A stretch of DNA of 64,000 nucleotides from CAVUCH01 sp963697705. GTDB taxonomy: Bacteria; Acidobacteriota; Vicinamibacteria; Vicinamibacterales; JAENWD01. Below, piece by piece: positions 27,044 to 35,605 of the stretch. The notes below the pieces were generated by a model. It saw only the letters and a program-made list of their open reading frames with translations. It was not told where the DNA came from and ran no database searches. Each line of letters starts with the position of its first letter. Within the stretch, counting starts at the first letter, position 1. Position numbers and translations under genes: made by a program. The stretch is from contig CAVOPA010000006.1 in assembly GCA_963697705.1 (NCBI GenBank), positions 310,001 through 374,000 of the forward strand, written 5' to 3'.

Positions 27044-28606
27044 ATGATGATGGCTTCAGGTGACTACCCTTCGGTCGTGTCCGCGCCGGGCAGTCGAGGC
27101 GGTGAGCGTGTCGCGCGCGAGGCGCCGCTGGCCATGGATGCGGCCACGTTCCGCGGGATCGGCCATCGGCTGGTCGATCAGATCGCCGACCTGCTGGCGT
27201 CGATCCCGCAGGGCCCGGTCACGCGCGGCGAGTCGCCGACGGCGGTGCGCGAGGCGCTCGGAGTGACTGGATCGCTGCCGGAGCATGGAACTGAACCCGG
27301 CGCGCTGCTCGAAGAGACCGCCAGCCGCCTGTTCGAGCACTCGCTCTTCAACGCCCACCCGCGATTCTTCGGCTACATCACCTCGTCTCCCGCGCCAATT
27401 GGGATCCTTGCCGACTTCCTCGCGTCGGCGGCCAACCCGAACGTGGGCGCGTGGATGCTGGCCCCGGCGGCGACCGAGATCGAATCGCAGACGGTGCGCT
27501 GGATTGCCGAGCTCATCGGCTATCCCGCCGACACCGGGGGTGTGCTCGTCAGCGGCGGCAACATGGCCAACTTCGTGGGCTTGCTGGCCGCCCGTGCCGC
27601 GCGCGCCGGCTGGGACGTGCGTGAGCAGGGGCTCGCAACCGCGGGCCAAACGCTGCGCGTCTACGCATCGGCCGAAACACACACGTGGATCTCCAAGGCG
27701 GCCGATATATCGGGGATCGGCACCGCGTCGATCCGGTGGATCCCCGTCGACGCGGACCTGCGCATGGACGTGGCGGCACTCGAGCGCGCGGTCGACGTGG
27801 ACACGGCCGCAGGAGACGTGCCGCTGCTCGTCGTCGGCACGGCGGGGTCGGTGAGCACCGGCGCTGTCGATCCGCTGCGAGCGATCGCCGCATTCTGCCG
27901 CGCGCGGGGGATCTGGTTTCATGTCGACGGCGCGTACGGCGGGCTCGCGGCCGCGGTACCGGGGGCGTCAGACGACCTGCGCGCGCTCGCCGACGCCGAC
28001 TCGATCGCGGTCGATCCGCACAAATGGCTCTACGCCCCGCTCGAGGCCGGATGCGCGCTCGTGCGCGATCCGGAGGCGCTGCGCGCCGCCTTCTCGTATC
28101 ATCCGCCCTACTATCACTTCGAGGAGCGGGCCACGAACTACGTCGACTACGGTCCGCAGAACTCGCGCGGCTTCCGCGCGCTGAAGGTGTGGCTCGCGCT
28201 GCGGCACGCGGGGGCCGCCGGCTACCGCCGGATGATCGCGGACGACATCGCGCTGTCGCAGGCGATGGCCGACGCCGTCCGCGCGCACGCGGAGCTGGAG
28301 CTCTGGACCCAGGCGCTCAGCATCACCACGTTCCGGTATGTGCCCTCCGACCTGCGCGCGCGTGTGGGCGAGAACGAGACGGAGGCTCATCTCGACGCGC
28401 TGAACCGGGCGCTGCTGGATCGGCTGCAGCGCGACGGCGACGCCTTCGTGTCGAACGCCGTGGTCCGAGGCCGCTACCTGCTCCGCGCCTGCATCGTGAA
28501 CTTCCACACGTCACGGGCGGACGTCGAGGCCCTACCTGAGATCGTCGTGCGCGCAGGGCGCGCCATCGATCGCGAGCTTCGTCAATCGTCGACCGTTAAG
28601 CGTTAA
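27044..28606 (+). CDS. PLP-dependent group II (aromatic L-amino acid type) decarboxylase
   Basis: 520 aa, fold-type I PLP enzyme, cytoplasmic. It has HPRFFGYITSSPAPIGILAD and GVLVSGGNMANFVGLLAARA near the N-terminal third, the ring-stacking His in YASAETHTWISKAAD, the Asp that binds the pyridine nitrogen in WFHVDGAYGGLAA, and the Schiff-base Lys in SIAVDPHKWLYAPLEAG. It releases CO2 from an amino acid to give an amine; substrate (Tyr, Trp, Dopa or Glu) is not decidable. ATG codons occur at 27044, 27047 and 27050 after ACGGAG. The last codons (TVKR) are built from a 7-bp tandem repeat that continues past the stop, so the C-terminus may be length-variable. Confidence 0.92.
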   Translation: MMMASGDYPSVVSAPGSRGGERVAREAPLAMDAATFRGIGHRLVDQIADLLASIPQGPVTRGESPTAVREALGVTGSLPEHGTEPGALLEETASRLFEHSLFNAHPRFFGYITSSPAPIGILADFLASAANPNVGAWMLAPAATEIESQTVRWIAELIGYPADTGGVLVSGGNMANFVGLLAARAARAGWDVREQGLATAGQTLRVYASAETHTWISKAADISGIGTASIRWIPVDADLRMDVAALERAVDVDTAAGDVPLLVVGTAGSVSTGAVDPLRAIAAFCRARGIWFHVDGAYGGLAAAVPGASDDLRALADADSIAVDPHKWLYAPLEAGCALVRDPEALRAAFSYHPPYYHFEERATNYVDYGPQNSRGFRALKVWLALRHAGAAGYRRMIADDIALSQAMADAVRAHAELELWTQALSITTFRYVPSDLRARVGENETEAHLDALNRALLDRLQRDGDAFVSNAVVRGRYLLRACIVNFHTSRADVEALPEIVVRAGRAIDRELRQSSTVKR

Positions 28607-28667
28607 CCGTTGACCGTTGACCGTTGACCGTTGACCGTTGACCGTTGACCGCTGACCGCTGACCGCC
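28591..28667 (+). repeat. (GACCGTT)n 7-bp tandem repeat
   Basis: Eleven 7-bp units: GACCGTT, AAGCGTT, AACCGTT, then five GACCGTT, two GACCGCT and one GACCGCC. The array starts inside the last codons of the decarboxylase gene and runs 61 bp beyond its stop. A GC-rich CCCGCCGCCCGCTGCCCGCC stretch follows. Confidence 0.9.
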
Positions 28668-28755
28668 CGCCGCCCGCTGCCCGCCGCCAGTCGGGGCAGC
28701 AGCCTGCAGGCTCGCCATCTGCCAGCTCAAGTGGTCCGCTGGTCTAGGAGAGCCC

Positions 28756-29052
28756 ATGCCGCCACTGACCGCGCGTGAACGCAGCTTTCTCAAGGCCCGC
28801 GCCCACCCGCTCGAGCCGATCGTCTACGTGGGACACGACGGGCTGACCGGCGCCGTGCTGAAAGAGATCGAGCGTGCGCTCACGGCGCATGAGCTCGTCA
28901 AGGTGCGGGTCAACACCACCGACCGCGACGCCCGGCGCGCGCTGAACGCCGAGATCTGCGCCCAGACTGGCGCGGAGGCGGTGCAGCAGGTCGGCAAGGT
29001 GCTGGTGCTCTGGCGTCCGCGACCACTGGACACTGACGAAAAACCTGCCTGA
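28756..29052 (+). CDS. yhbY: YhbY-family CRM-domain RNA-binding protein
   Basis: 98 aa, a single CRM domain. It starts LTARERSFLKARAHPLEPIV, then YVGHDGLTGAVLKEIERALT (the GxxG-type loop appears as GHDGL), ELVKVRVNTTDRDARR and VGKVLVLWRP near the end. YhbY associates with pre-50S ribosomal subunits and assists assembly. AGGAGA precedes the ATG by 5 bp. It lies between the decarboxylase and the redox operon and is probably transcribed independently of both. The length matches the family. Confidence 0.92.
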   Translation: MPPLTARERSFLKARAHPLEPIVYVGHDGLTGAVLKEIERALTAHELVKVRVNTTDRDARRALNAEICAQTGAEAVQQVGKVLVLWRPRPLDTDEKPA

Positions 29053-29249
29053 ACGCGGGCCGCCGCCAGGTCGGGCCACCGCGGACGCACCCTGGTGCGG
29101 ATGGCCGCGGGCACCGCTTTCCTGAACTGGCCCATACTGCAGAGCACGGGTCGGGACTATCCGCTGAGGTTTCTGTGGACATCCCGGATCCACCCGCCCA
29201 TACTACGCGCCTCCCCCTCATCCCCCGTCTTCGTTCGGAGGGCAACTCC

Positions 29250-30626
29250 ATGTCCGGCGACGTGATCTTCAGCCCGTTGAAGTTCCGAACTCTGGAGGTG
29301 AAGAACCGCATCTTTCGATCCAGCATTTCCGGACGCTTCGACAACTACGACGGCTCCGGCAATCTCGCGCGCATCAACTGGGAAGAGAAGTTCGCGCGCG
29401 GCGGCGTCGGGGCGATCATCACGTCGTTTGTACCGGTGCACGTGCGCGGGCGCATCCTGCCGAACTACGCGATGATCGATCACGACGACAAGATCCCGTT
29501 CTGGCGTGAAGTCGTGAGGCACGTCCACGCCCACGATTGCCGGTTCATCATCCAGCTCAGTCACTCGGGCCGCCAGCGTGACGTGCCCGGTGTCGAGAAC
29601 CTGATGAACCGCAGCCTGTCGTCGACCAGCCACAAGGACACGTTCCACGGCTTGCTGTGCCAGGCGGCGACGGCGGCGGAGATCCGGGATCTGGTGCAGT
29701 ACTTCGTCAACGGAGCGCGCCGCGCGCGCGCCGCCGGCGCCGACGGCGTGGAGCTCCACTCCGCGCACGGGTATCTGTTCACGCAGTTCCTCAGCTCCGC
29801 GATCAACGATCGCACCGACGAATACGGCGGCTCGCTCCGGAACCGCGCGCGCTTTCTCCTCGACGTCATCCGCGCCATCCGCAAGGAGCTGGGGCCGGAG
29901 TTCCACCTGCAGGCGAAGATCAGCGCCGTCGACAACAACAACGCGCTGTTTCCGTGGGAGAAGAAAGGGAACACGCTCGAGGAGTCGATCCAGGTATGCC
30001 AGTGGATCGAGCAGGAGGGCGCCGACGCCATCCACGTGTCGATCGGCAGCATCTTCCCGCACCCGCAGCTGCCATCCGGCGGGTTCCCGGCGGATGAACT
30101 GAACTGGTGGTACGGGAACATGATCTCCAGCGGCGTCCGAGGCTATCTGAACTACACCCTCTTTCACTTCAAGACACTGCGGCCGCTGTTCCTCTACCTC
30201 TGGAACCGCACCAAGAAGGATCGGCCCGTCGAGGCCGTGTGCCGCGAGGAATCGAAGGCGATCAAGGCGGCCGTGTCGATTCCCATCATCAACACCGGCG
30301 GCTACCAGGACGCGGCGCTGGTCCGCGAGTCGATCATCGAAGGCTACTGCGACGGCGTGACCATCGCGCGCCCGCTCATCGCGAACAACGACCTGCCGCA
30401 GATCTGGGCATCCGGCCGCGATCTGCCGGACCGGCCGTGCTCGTTCTGCAATCGCTGCCTGATCAACGCGGTAGCGAACCCGCTCGGATGCTACGACGAG
30501 CGCCGCTTCGATGGACGCGGCGGCCGCGAGGCGATGCTCCAGGAGGTCATGAGCGTCTTCCGTCCGGCTCCGTACGAAGAGCCACACGTGCTCGAGGCCG
30601 CGAGCGTCGCCCTGGGGAGGTTCTGA
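29250..30626 (+). CDS. Old Yellow Enzyme-family NADH:flavin oxidoreductase with Fe-S type Cys cluster
   Basis: 458 aa. The ATG at 29250 follows CGGAGGG and begins at the family position (VIFSPLKFRTLEVKNRIFRS); the frame is open to 29175. TIM-barrel FMN domain with IIQLSHSGRQ, VELHSAHGYLFTQFLS (H170 and H173 as the substrate H-x2-H pair) and NDRTDEYGGSLRNR. At the barrel end, C397-x2-C400-x2-C403-x10-C414 resembles the [4Fe-4S] site of 2,4-dienoyl-CoA reductase-type OYEs, yet the second FAD/NAD domain of those enzymes is absent. It starts a compact run: the cytochrome gene begins 1 bp after its stop. It probably reduces an enone or related organic substrate. Confidence 0.9.
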   Translation: MSGDVIFSPLKFRTLEVKNRIFRSSISGRFDNYDGSGNLARINWEEKFARGGVGAIITSFVPVHVRGRILPNYAMIDHDDKIPFWREVVRHVHAHDCRFIIQLSHSGRQRDVPGVENLMNRSLSSTSHKDTFHGLLCQAATAAEIRDLVQYFVNGARRARAAGADGVELHSAHGYLFTQFLSSAINDRTDEYGGSLRNRARFLLDVIRAIRKELGPEFHLQAKISAVDNNNALFPWEKKGNTLEESIQVCQWIEQEGADAIHVSIGSIFPHPQLPSGGFPADELNWWYGNMISSGVRGYLNYTLFHFKTLRPLFLYLWNRTKKDRPVEAVCREESKAIKAAVSIPIINTGGYQDAALVRESIIEGYCDGVTIARPLIANNDLPQIWASGRDLPDRPCSFCNRCLINAVANPLGCYDERRFDGRGGREAMLQEVMSVFRPAPYEEPHVLEAASVALGRF

Positions 30627-30627
30627 C

Positions 30628-32142
30628 ATGACGTCGAACACATCCCGGACGAGGGGCCGTGACCGCGTGCTCGAGGACGTCGTTCGATCGAGCGCCGTCG
30701 ACAGGCAGCAGCGGCAGACACGCCGCCGCCTTGTCGGGACGCCGCTCGGGGTCATCGCCGTTCTCGCGATCGTCGCGTTCGCGTTCTTCCGGCAGGTGAG
30801 CGCGATCAGCGTTCCCGAGGACTTCGCCAACGACGAGGACCACTTCAAGTACGGGTCGATCGGCAGCGACACGCTCGAGGGGAATGGCGTCCCGTACTGG
30901 ATGTGGCGCGCGATGCCGCGCGTCTGCTCGAGCAAGCTGCCACCGGGCGGGCTTGCCGCGATCGGCGTCATCCAGGAGCCCGGGATGGATCGGCCGATCG
31001 GCTTCTCGAAGCGCCGGACCGGGTTCTTCGACAGCGTCGGCCTGAACTGCGCCTCGTGCCACACCGCGTCGGTGCGGACGTCGGAGGACGGCCAGCCGCG
31101 CGCCTACCTGGCCGCCGCCTCCCACCAGCTCGATCTGTGGGCGTACTTCAACTTCCTGTTCGAGTGTGCGGCCTCGCCGAGCTTCACCGTCGATCGCGTG
31201 ATGGCGGAGATTGAGAACATGACGACGCTCTCTCCGGTGGAGAAGCTCGTCTACCGGTTCGCGATCAAGCAGACACCCGCGAAGCTCGCGGCGCAGGCGG
31301 CGGAGCTCGCGTGGATCAAACAGCGGCCGCTCTGGGGACCCGGGCGCGTGGACACGTTCAACCCATACCGCGCGCTGGTGTTCCACGTGCCGGTTCCGGC
31401 AACGAGCATCGGCACCGCGGATTTCATGACTCTGTGGAGCCAGGACTCCCGCGCCGGGCTCTTCGTGCACTGGGACGGCAACAACCCCTCGGTCGAGGAG
31501 CGCAACCTGAGCGCCGCGCTCGGCGCCGGCGCCACGCCGGCGACGCTCGACATGCCCCGCCTGACGCGGATCCGCAGGTGGCTCTGGAACGTTCGCCCGC
31601 CCGCCTATCCGTTTCCGATCGACTATCAGCTGGCCTCGGCCGGCAAGCCCGTGTATCAGCAGGAGTGCGGGTCGTGCCACGATCCGGGCGGCAAGGCGTT
31701 CGGCAAGGTCACGAGCAACCGGTACATCGGCACCGACGCTCACCGTTCGGACGCCTTCGACAAAGACATGTCGGGTCTGATGAACAAGATCGGCGAGGGC
31801 TATCCCTGGGCGTTCCAGAGCTTCCGCCCCACCGGCGGTTACGCCAACCACCCGATCGACGGCGCCTGGCTGCGCGCGCCGTACCTGCACAACGGATCGG
31901 TGCCGACGCTGCGCGATCTCCTGAACCCGGCAGCGGAGCGGCCGCGGACGTTCTACAAGGGCAACGACGTGTACGATCCGGCCAACCTGGGCTTCGTCAC
32001 GACGAAGACGTCGGCGAATGGACGGGAGTTCTTTCTCTTCGACACCGCCGGCCCGGGCAACGGCAACGCCGGGCACGAGTACGGCACCCATCTCACGGCG
32101 GAGCAGAAGGACGCGCTGCTCGAGTACCTGAAGACCTACTGA
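30628..32142 (+). CDS. RoxA-like di-heme cytochrome c, membrane-anchored
   Basis: 504 aa. An N-terminal cytoplasmic stretch and one membrane helix (TPLGVIAVLAIVAFAFFRQV) anchor it; the rest is periplasmic. Two heme-c sites: C141-ASC-H145 (LNCASCHTASVRT) and C347-GSC-H351 (QECGSCHDPGG). Further marks shared with rubber-oxygenase/di-heme peroxidase-like proteins are NDEDHFKYGSIG, RPLWGPGRVDTFNPYRAL, GLFVHWDGNNPS and WLRAPYLHNGSVPTLRDLLN. RoxA proteins cleave polyisoprene oxidatively; relatives in other phyla have unknown substrates. Role here: electron transfer or oxygenation linked to the OYE gene 1 bp upstream. Confidence 0.85.
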   Translation: MTSNTSRTRGRDRVLEDVVRSSAVDRQQRQTRRRLVGTPLGVIAVLAIVAFAFFRQVSAISVPEDFANDEDHFKYGSIGSDTLEGNGVPYWMWRAMPRVCSSKLPPGGLAAIGVIQEPGMDRPIGFSKRRTGFFDSVGLNCASCHTASVRTSEDGQPRAYLAAASHQLDLWAYFNFLFECAASPSFTVDRVMAEIENMTTLSPVEKLVYRFAIKQTPAKLAAQAAELAWIKQRPLWGPGRVDTFNPYRALVFHVPVPATSIGTADFMTLWSQDSRAGLFVHWDGNNPSVEERNLSAALGAGATPATLDMPRLTRIRRWLWNVRPPAYPFPIDYQLASAGKPVYQQECGSCHDPGGKAFGKVTSNRYIGTDAHRSDAFDKDMSGLMNKIGEGYPWAFQSFRPTGGYANHPIDGAWLRAPYLHNGSVPTLRDLLNPAAERPRTFYKGNDVYDPANLGFVTTKTSANGREFFLFDTAGPGNGNAGHEYGTHLTAEQKDALLEYLKTY

Positions 32143-32157
32143 GCCTCGGGAGGCACC

Positions 32158-32598
32158 ATGAGCCGTTCGCGTAGGTGGTTCAAATACGTCGTCTGGTTCG
32201 GCATCGTGCTCAACTGGGCGTTCGCCGTGTTCGTGCTGTTCGTGAACCCGGCCCGTCTGCTCGACTCGCTGGGTCTCGGGCCGGTGAACAACACGATCTG
32301 GATGGTGAACTACTCCGTGCTCCTCGCGATCTTGAGCTGCTTCTACATCCCGGCGGCAGCCGATCCGTTCAGGTATCGCGTCAACGCGTGGCTGCTGATC
32401 GTGGGCCGGCTCATTCCGGCCTCGACCTTCTTCGTCGGCGTCGCCATGGGGTTCATGCCGCGCGGCTTTCTCGGCCTCGGCACGGGTGACGGTGTGGTCG
32501 GGATCATCGAGCTCGTGCTCCTGACACGCATCCTCGGCGAACAGGCCGTCCCGTCGAGTGCGACGGCAGAGCGATCGGCGGACGCGGCATTCGCATGA
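32158..32598 (+). CDS. Small four-helix membrane protein of the cytochrome operon
   Basis: 146 aa with four predicted helices: YVVWFGIVLNWAFAVFVLFV, TIWMVNYSVLLAILSCFYI, AWLLIVGRLIPASTFFVGVA and GDGVVGIIELVLLTRILG. I do not recognise a family with certainty. It lies 15 bp after the first RoxA-like gene, and its TGA overlaps the ATG of the second as ATGA, so the three are one translational unit. It could be a quinone-side or assembly partner for the periplasmic cytochromes. The rigid neighbourhood is the only evidence for function. Confidence 0.75.
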   Translation: MSRSRRWFKYVVWFGIVLNWAFAVFVLFVNPARLLDSLGLGPVNNTIWMVNYSVLLAILSCFYIPAAADPFRYRVNAWLLIVGRLIPASTFFVGVAMGFMPRGFLGLGTGDGVVGIIELVLLTRILGEQAVPSSATAERSADAAFA

Positions 32599-34000
32599 CC
32601 CGCGCGACGGCGCCGCGTGCTGATCGCGGCCGCAACGGTTGCGGCCGTCGTCGGGTTCGCCGCCTGGCTCACGCTGTTCCGCCAGCAGTTCCCGTCGTTC
32701 GCCGACGACGTGGAGCACTTCAAGTACGCGTCGGTGGGCGTCGAGGCCGCGAGCGGGCTGCCGTACTGGGTGTGGTACGTCATGCCCGCCGTGTGCGAGG
32801 ACCGCCCGCCGGGCAAGGCGGGCTACGAGCGCTTCGGCTTCACCTACGATCGTGGACACGAGACGCCGGTCGGGATGCCGGTCGGACGCGTGGGGTTCGA
32901 GCGCATCGGCATCAACTGCGCGCTCTGCCATGTCGGCAGCGTGCGCACATCGCCAACGGCGCCGCGCCAGCTCCTGCCAGGGGCGCCAACCTCCCGCTTC
33001 GACTTGCAGCGTTACCTGCGGTTCCTGTTCTCCTGCGGCGCCAGCCACCGCTTCAACGCGGATGCAGTGATGGCGGTCATCGCTCGCGTCCATGCGCTGC
33101 CGCCGAACGAGGCGCTCGCGTATCGCTACCTCGTGATCCCGAGAATGAAGAAGGCGCTGATGATGCAGGCGGCGCAGCTGTCGTGGATGGATCGCAATCC
33201 CGCGTGGGGACCCGGCCGCTCGGACCCGTTCAATCCCGCCAAGGCGCAGCTGCTGGAGCTCGGGCCGGATGGCACCGTCGGCAACTCGGATCCGCCCCCG
33301 CTCTGGAATATGAAGGCGCGGCACGCGCTCCACTGGGACGGGCTGAACGATTCGCTCCACGAGATCGTGGTCAATTCCGGCATCGGTAACGGCGCCAGCG
33401 GGCGCACCATCAACATGCCGAACCTCGCGCGCATGCAGGCATGGATCACCGGCCTCAGGCCGCCGTGCGTACCCGTTTCCAACCGATCGCGTCCGCGCGG
33501 CGAGGGGCGAGGTGGCCTATAACGCCTGGTGCGCATCGTGCCACGCGGTGGGAGCGCCCCAGACCGGCTACCCCGTTGCGCTGGCCCAGCTCGGAACCGA
33601 TGCCTTCCGGCTCGCGTCATGGGGCGACCACGCGGCGAACCGCTTCAATGGCCTCAGCGGCTATCGCTGGCGATACACGCGCTTTCGCGCCACCTACGGG
33701 TATGTCGCCGTCCCGCTCGACGGCGTGTGGGCGCGTGCGCCGTACCTGCACAACGGGTCGGTCCCGTATCTCGCCGACGTCCTGAAACCACCAGCCGAGC
33801 GCCCGACGACGTTCTATCGTGGATACGACGTCTACGAACCGGTGCGCGGCGGCTTCGTGGCCGACGGCAACGCCGCCCAAGCGCAGGGATGGATGTACGA
33901 CACGCGGCTGCCGGGCAACTCGAACCGCGGGCACACGTGGGGCACCGACCTGCCGGACGCGGCGAAGCTGGATCTGCTGGAGTATCTGAAGACGCTCTGA
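32595..34000 (+). pseudogene. Second RoxA-like di-heme cytochrome c, frameshifted
   Basis: Paralogue of the first cytochrome. Frame 1, readable from GTG 32617, has a leader helix, DVEHFKYASVGVEAASGLPY, heme site CALCH (C101), NPAWGPGRSDPFNPAKAQLL and HWDGLNDSLHE, but stops at 33522. Reading from 33467 in the next frame restores AYPFPTDRVRAARGEVAYNA, second heme CASCH, and ARAPYLHNGSVPYLADVL through to 34000. The two halves join exactly if one T at 33466 is removed (CCGCCG-T-GCGTAC). The N-terminus may hold another indel, since ATG 32595 overlaps the previous stop but is out of frame with 32617. It is either a recent pseudogene or an assembly error; if repaired it encodes about 465 aa. Confidence 0.8.
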
Positions 34001-34239
34001 GGACGAGAGGGTCAGAACGAGATCCGCCCGTCCGTCCCCGCAGTTCCGGAGCGACAATCGGCGCCACGCTGAGCGACAGTGCCCTGGCGAGCAGCGTTGC
34101 GCCTCTCCCCGGCCGACACGCCCCAATCCGGGCACAGCAGATCCCACGCGGTTGTTGCCGGTCCGGCCGGTGTTGCCCTATGATGGGTGCTTCGTCATGC
34201 CGGCGGGCCGCGTGCAGGCCGCCGGTGTCCCGCCCGCGT

Positions 34240-34314
34240 TCCTCAGTAGCTCAACGGCAGAGCATCCGGCTGTTAACCGGAGGGTTGCTGGTTCGAATCC
34301 AGCCTGAGGAGCCA
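34240..34314 (+). tRNA. tRNA-Asn (GTT)
   Basis: Acceptor stem TCCTCAG with CTGAGGA, discriminator G and encoded CCA. D arm with TAGCTCAACGGCAGAGC. Anticodon stem TCCGG with CCGGA around CTGTTAA, anticodon GTT at 34272-34274. T arm GCTGG with CCAGC around TTCGAAT. Its 3' 21 bp recur 102 bp downstream. Confidence 0.95.
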
Positions 34315-34395
34315 TTCCTGCGCCTGCGGCGCGGAATGGCACCCCAGGCTGTCCTTCAGTCACGCATCAACTCGCGTCGCTCGTTGCTGCGGGTG

Positions 34396-34416
34396 CGAAT
34401 CCAGCCTGAGGAGCCA
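34396..34416 (+). repeat. 21-bp duplicate of tRNA-Asn 3' end (att-like)
   Basis: CGAATCCAGCCTGAGGAGCC plus A at 34396-34416 is identical to 34294-34314, the T-loop to CCA end of the tRNA. Such partial tRNA duplications are left by integrases that recombine into tRNA 3' ends. The two copies are only 102 bp apart and no integrase lies between them, so this is a scar or the empty remnant of a deleted island. Confidence 0.6.
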
Positions 34417-34459
34417 GCCCCTCCATTCGCTCGGTCTCGGCTCCTCATCCTGCCCTGAG

Positions 34460-34913
34460 GCATTGCCTCACTGGCTGCTCTCGTCGTGCTTGGCGAGCCA
34501 GCCTGGTCGAGCGCTTCGTCGAGCGCGACGACATCAACCGCGCGCTGCGTGCAATGACGTTGTCGTCGAGCGAAGTCACCGAAAGGCCGGGCACCACGCT
34601 TGTCGCGCGCGCTGGCCGGCGTAGTCCACGAGGACGCGTCGCATCAGCGTCGCCGCCATCGCGAAGAAAATGGGCACGGTCCCGCCAGCCCAGATGGTCG
34701 CTCCCCGCCAACCGCAGATAGAGCTCGTTGACCAGGGCCGCCGTCTGCAGCGTTTGGCCCTCGCGCTCGTTGCGCGTGTAGTGGTGGGCGAGCCGGCGCC
34801 TTTTGGTAAACGAGCGGCACGAGCCGATCCTGGGCAGCGGGATCACGGTTGGCCCATTCGGCAAGGACCTGGGCTATGCGCTCACGCTCGGCGGCATCGG
34901 CGTCATGGGCCAT
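34460..34913 (-). pseudogene. ECF-type sigma factor, multiply frameshifted
   Basis: It begins ATG 34913 with ERIAQVLAEWANRDPAAQDR and LVPLVY, shifts frame to RRLAHHYTRNEREGQTLQTA and ALVNELYLRLAGSDHLGWRD, shifts again at a run of four T to FFAMAATLMRRVLVDYAG, and then to VVALDEALDQ. These blocks are in the order of region 2 and the linker of the acidobacterial/planctomycete ECF sigma group with long N-termini. Region 4 is missing. At least three indels in 450 bp make it a real pseudogene rather than a sequencing artefact. It lies between the tRNA scar and the RDD gene. Confidence 0.75.
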
Positions 34914-34969
34914 TCGAACTCGTGGGATCCCAGTCCTCCGCGGCAGGCGCGGATGTGACCGATTGACGC

Positions 34970-35581
34970 TCAACCCGGATCGCGGGTCGACCTCACGACA
35001 CGTGTCTTCGACAGCAGCTCGAACGCCCGCTGGTTCCTGTCGGTGAACAGCGCAAACAGCGCGTCGATCCACCACACCTCGAGCAGCCAGGGCAGGTTGC
35101 GCACGACGGCCTGCCCGGTGCTGATCCGCATGCCAGACTCGGTGACCACGCGCAGGCCGCGCAGATGCTTGCCAAGCGTCTTGCCGTACTTGGCTTCGGC
35201 CACCATCGGGTAGATCGCGATTGTGGCGCCACCCACGAATGTATAGATGAACAGCAGCACCGGCACCCACTCGAGCGGCGTGGCAAACCAGATGAGGCAG
35301 GCCACCGGGCCTAGCAGCACCACCGGCAAACCGAAGTCGATCAGACGGGCGGTCGCACGCGACCAACAGTCGCCGGCGATCAGGGGGACGGCTGACAGGT
35401 ATGACTCGGCCAGGGCTACCGGGTCGCCGAGGTGCTCGAGCACCTCTTCGAGTGGCTCGCCCGCGTTCACGCGCTCGCTGATGTGTCCGCGGAGCTCCAT
35501 CGCGATCTGCTCGCGTCTCGGAGTCGCTGTCGGCATCTTCGAAAGCACGCGGTTGACGAAGTCGTCGGCGGTGATGGTCAT
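34970..35581 (-). CDS. RDD-family membrane protein with N-terminal helical (HAAS-like) region
   Basis: 203 aa. The N-terminal 65 residues (FVNRVLSKMPTATPRREQIA; LEEVLEHLGDPVALAESYLS) form the short helical domain seen in proteins paired with PadR regulators. An RDD-type membrane part follows: R-A-T-A-R-L-I-D-F-G at the first helix, then three hydrophobic segments and KYGKTLGKHLRGLRVVTESG, the G-K-x-x-x-x-L-R/K-V motif of the family. It probably acts as a small membrane transport or anti-regulator component. It is 24 bp downstream of the PadR gene, so they form an operon under the palindrome at 35986. Confidence 0.85.
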   Translation of the reverse strand: MTITADDFVNRVLSKMPTATPRREQIAMELRGHISERVNAGEPLEEVLEHLGDPVALAESYLSAVPLIAGDCWSRATARLIDFGLPVVLLGPVACLIWFATPLEWVPVLLFIYTFVGGATIAIYPMVAEAKYGKTLGKHLRGLRVVTESGMRISTGQAVVRNLPWLLEVWWIDALFALFTDRNQRAFELLSKTRVVRSTRDPG

Positions 35582-35605
35582 CTGACGATCCCTCCTCGTT
35601 TTGTG

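Noticed and set aside
28591..28667. CRISPR-like array
   Set aside because: Units are 7 bp and contiguous with no spacers; it is a simple tandem repeat.
30547..33360. 937-codon minus-strand open frame
   Set aside because: Antisense to the OYE end and both cytochrome genes, with no protein family features.
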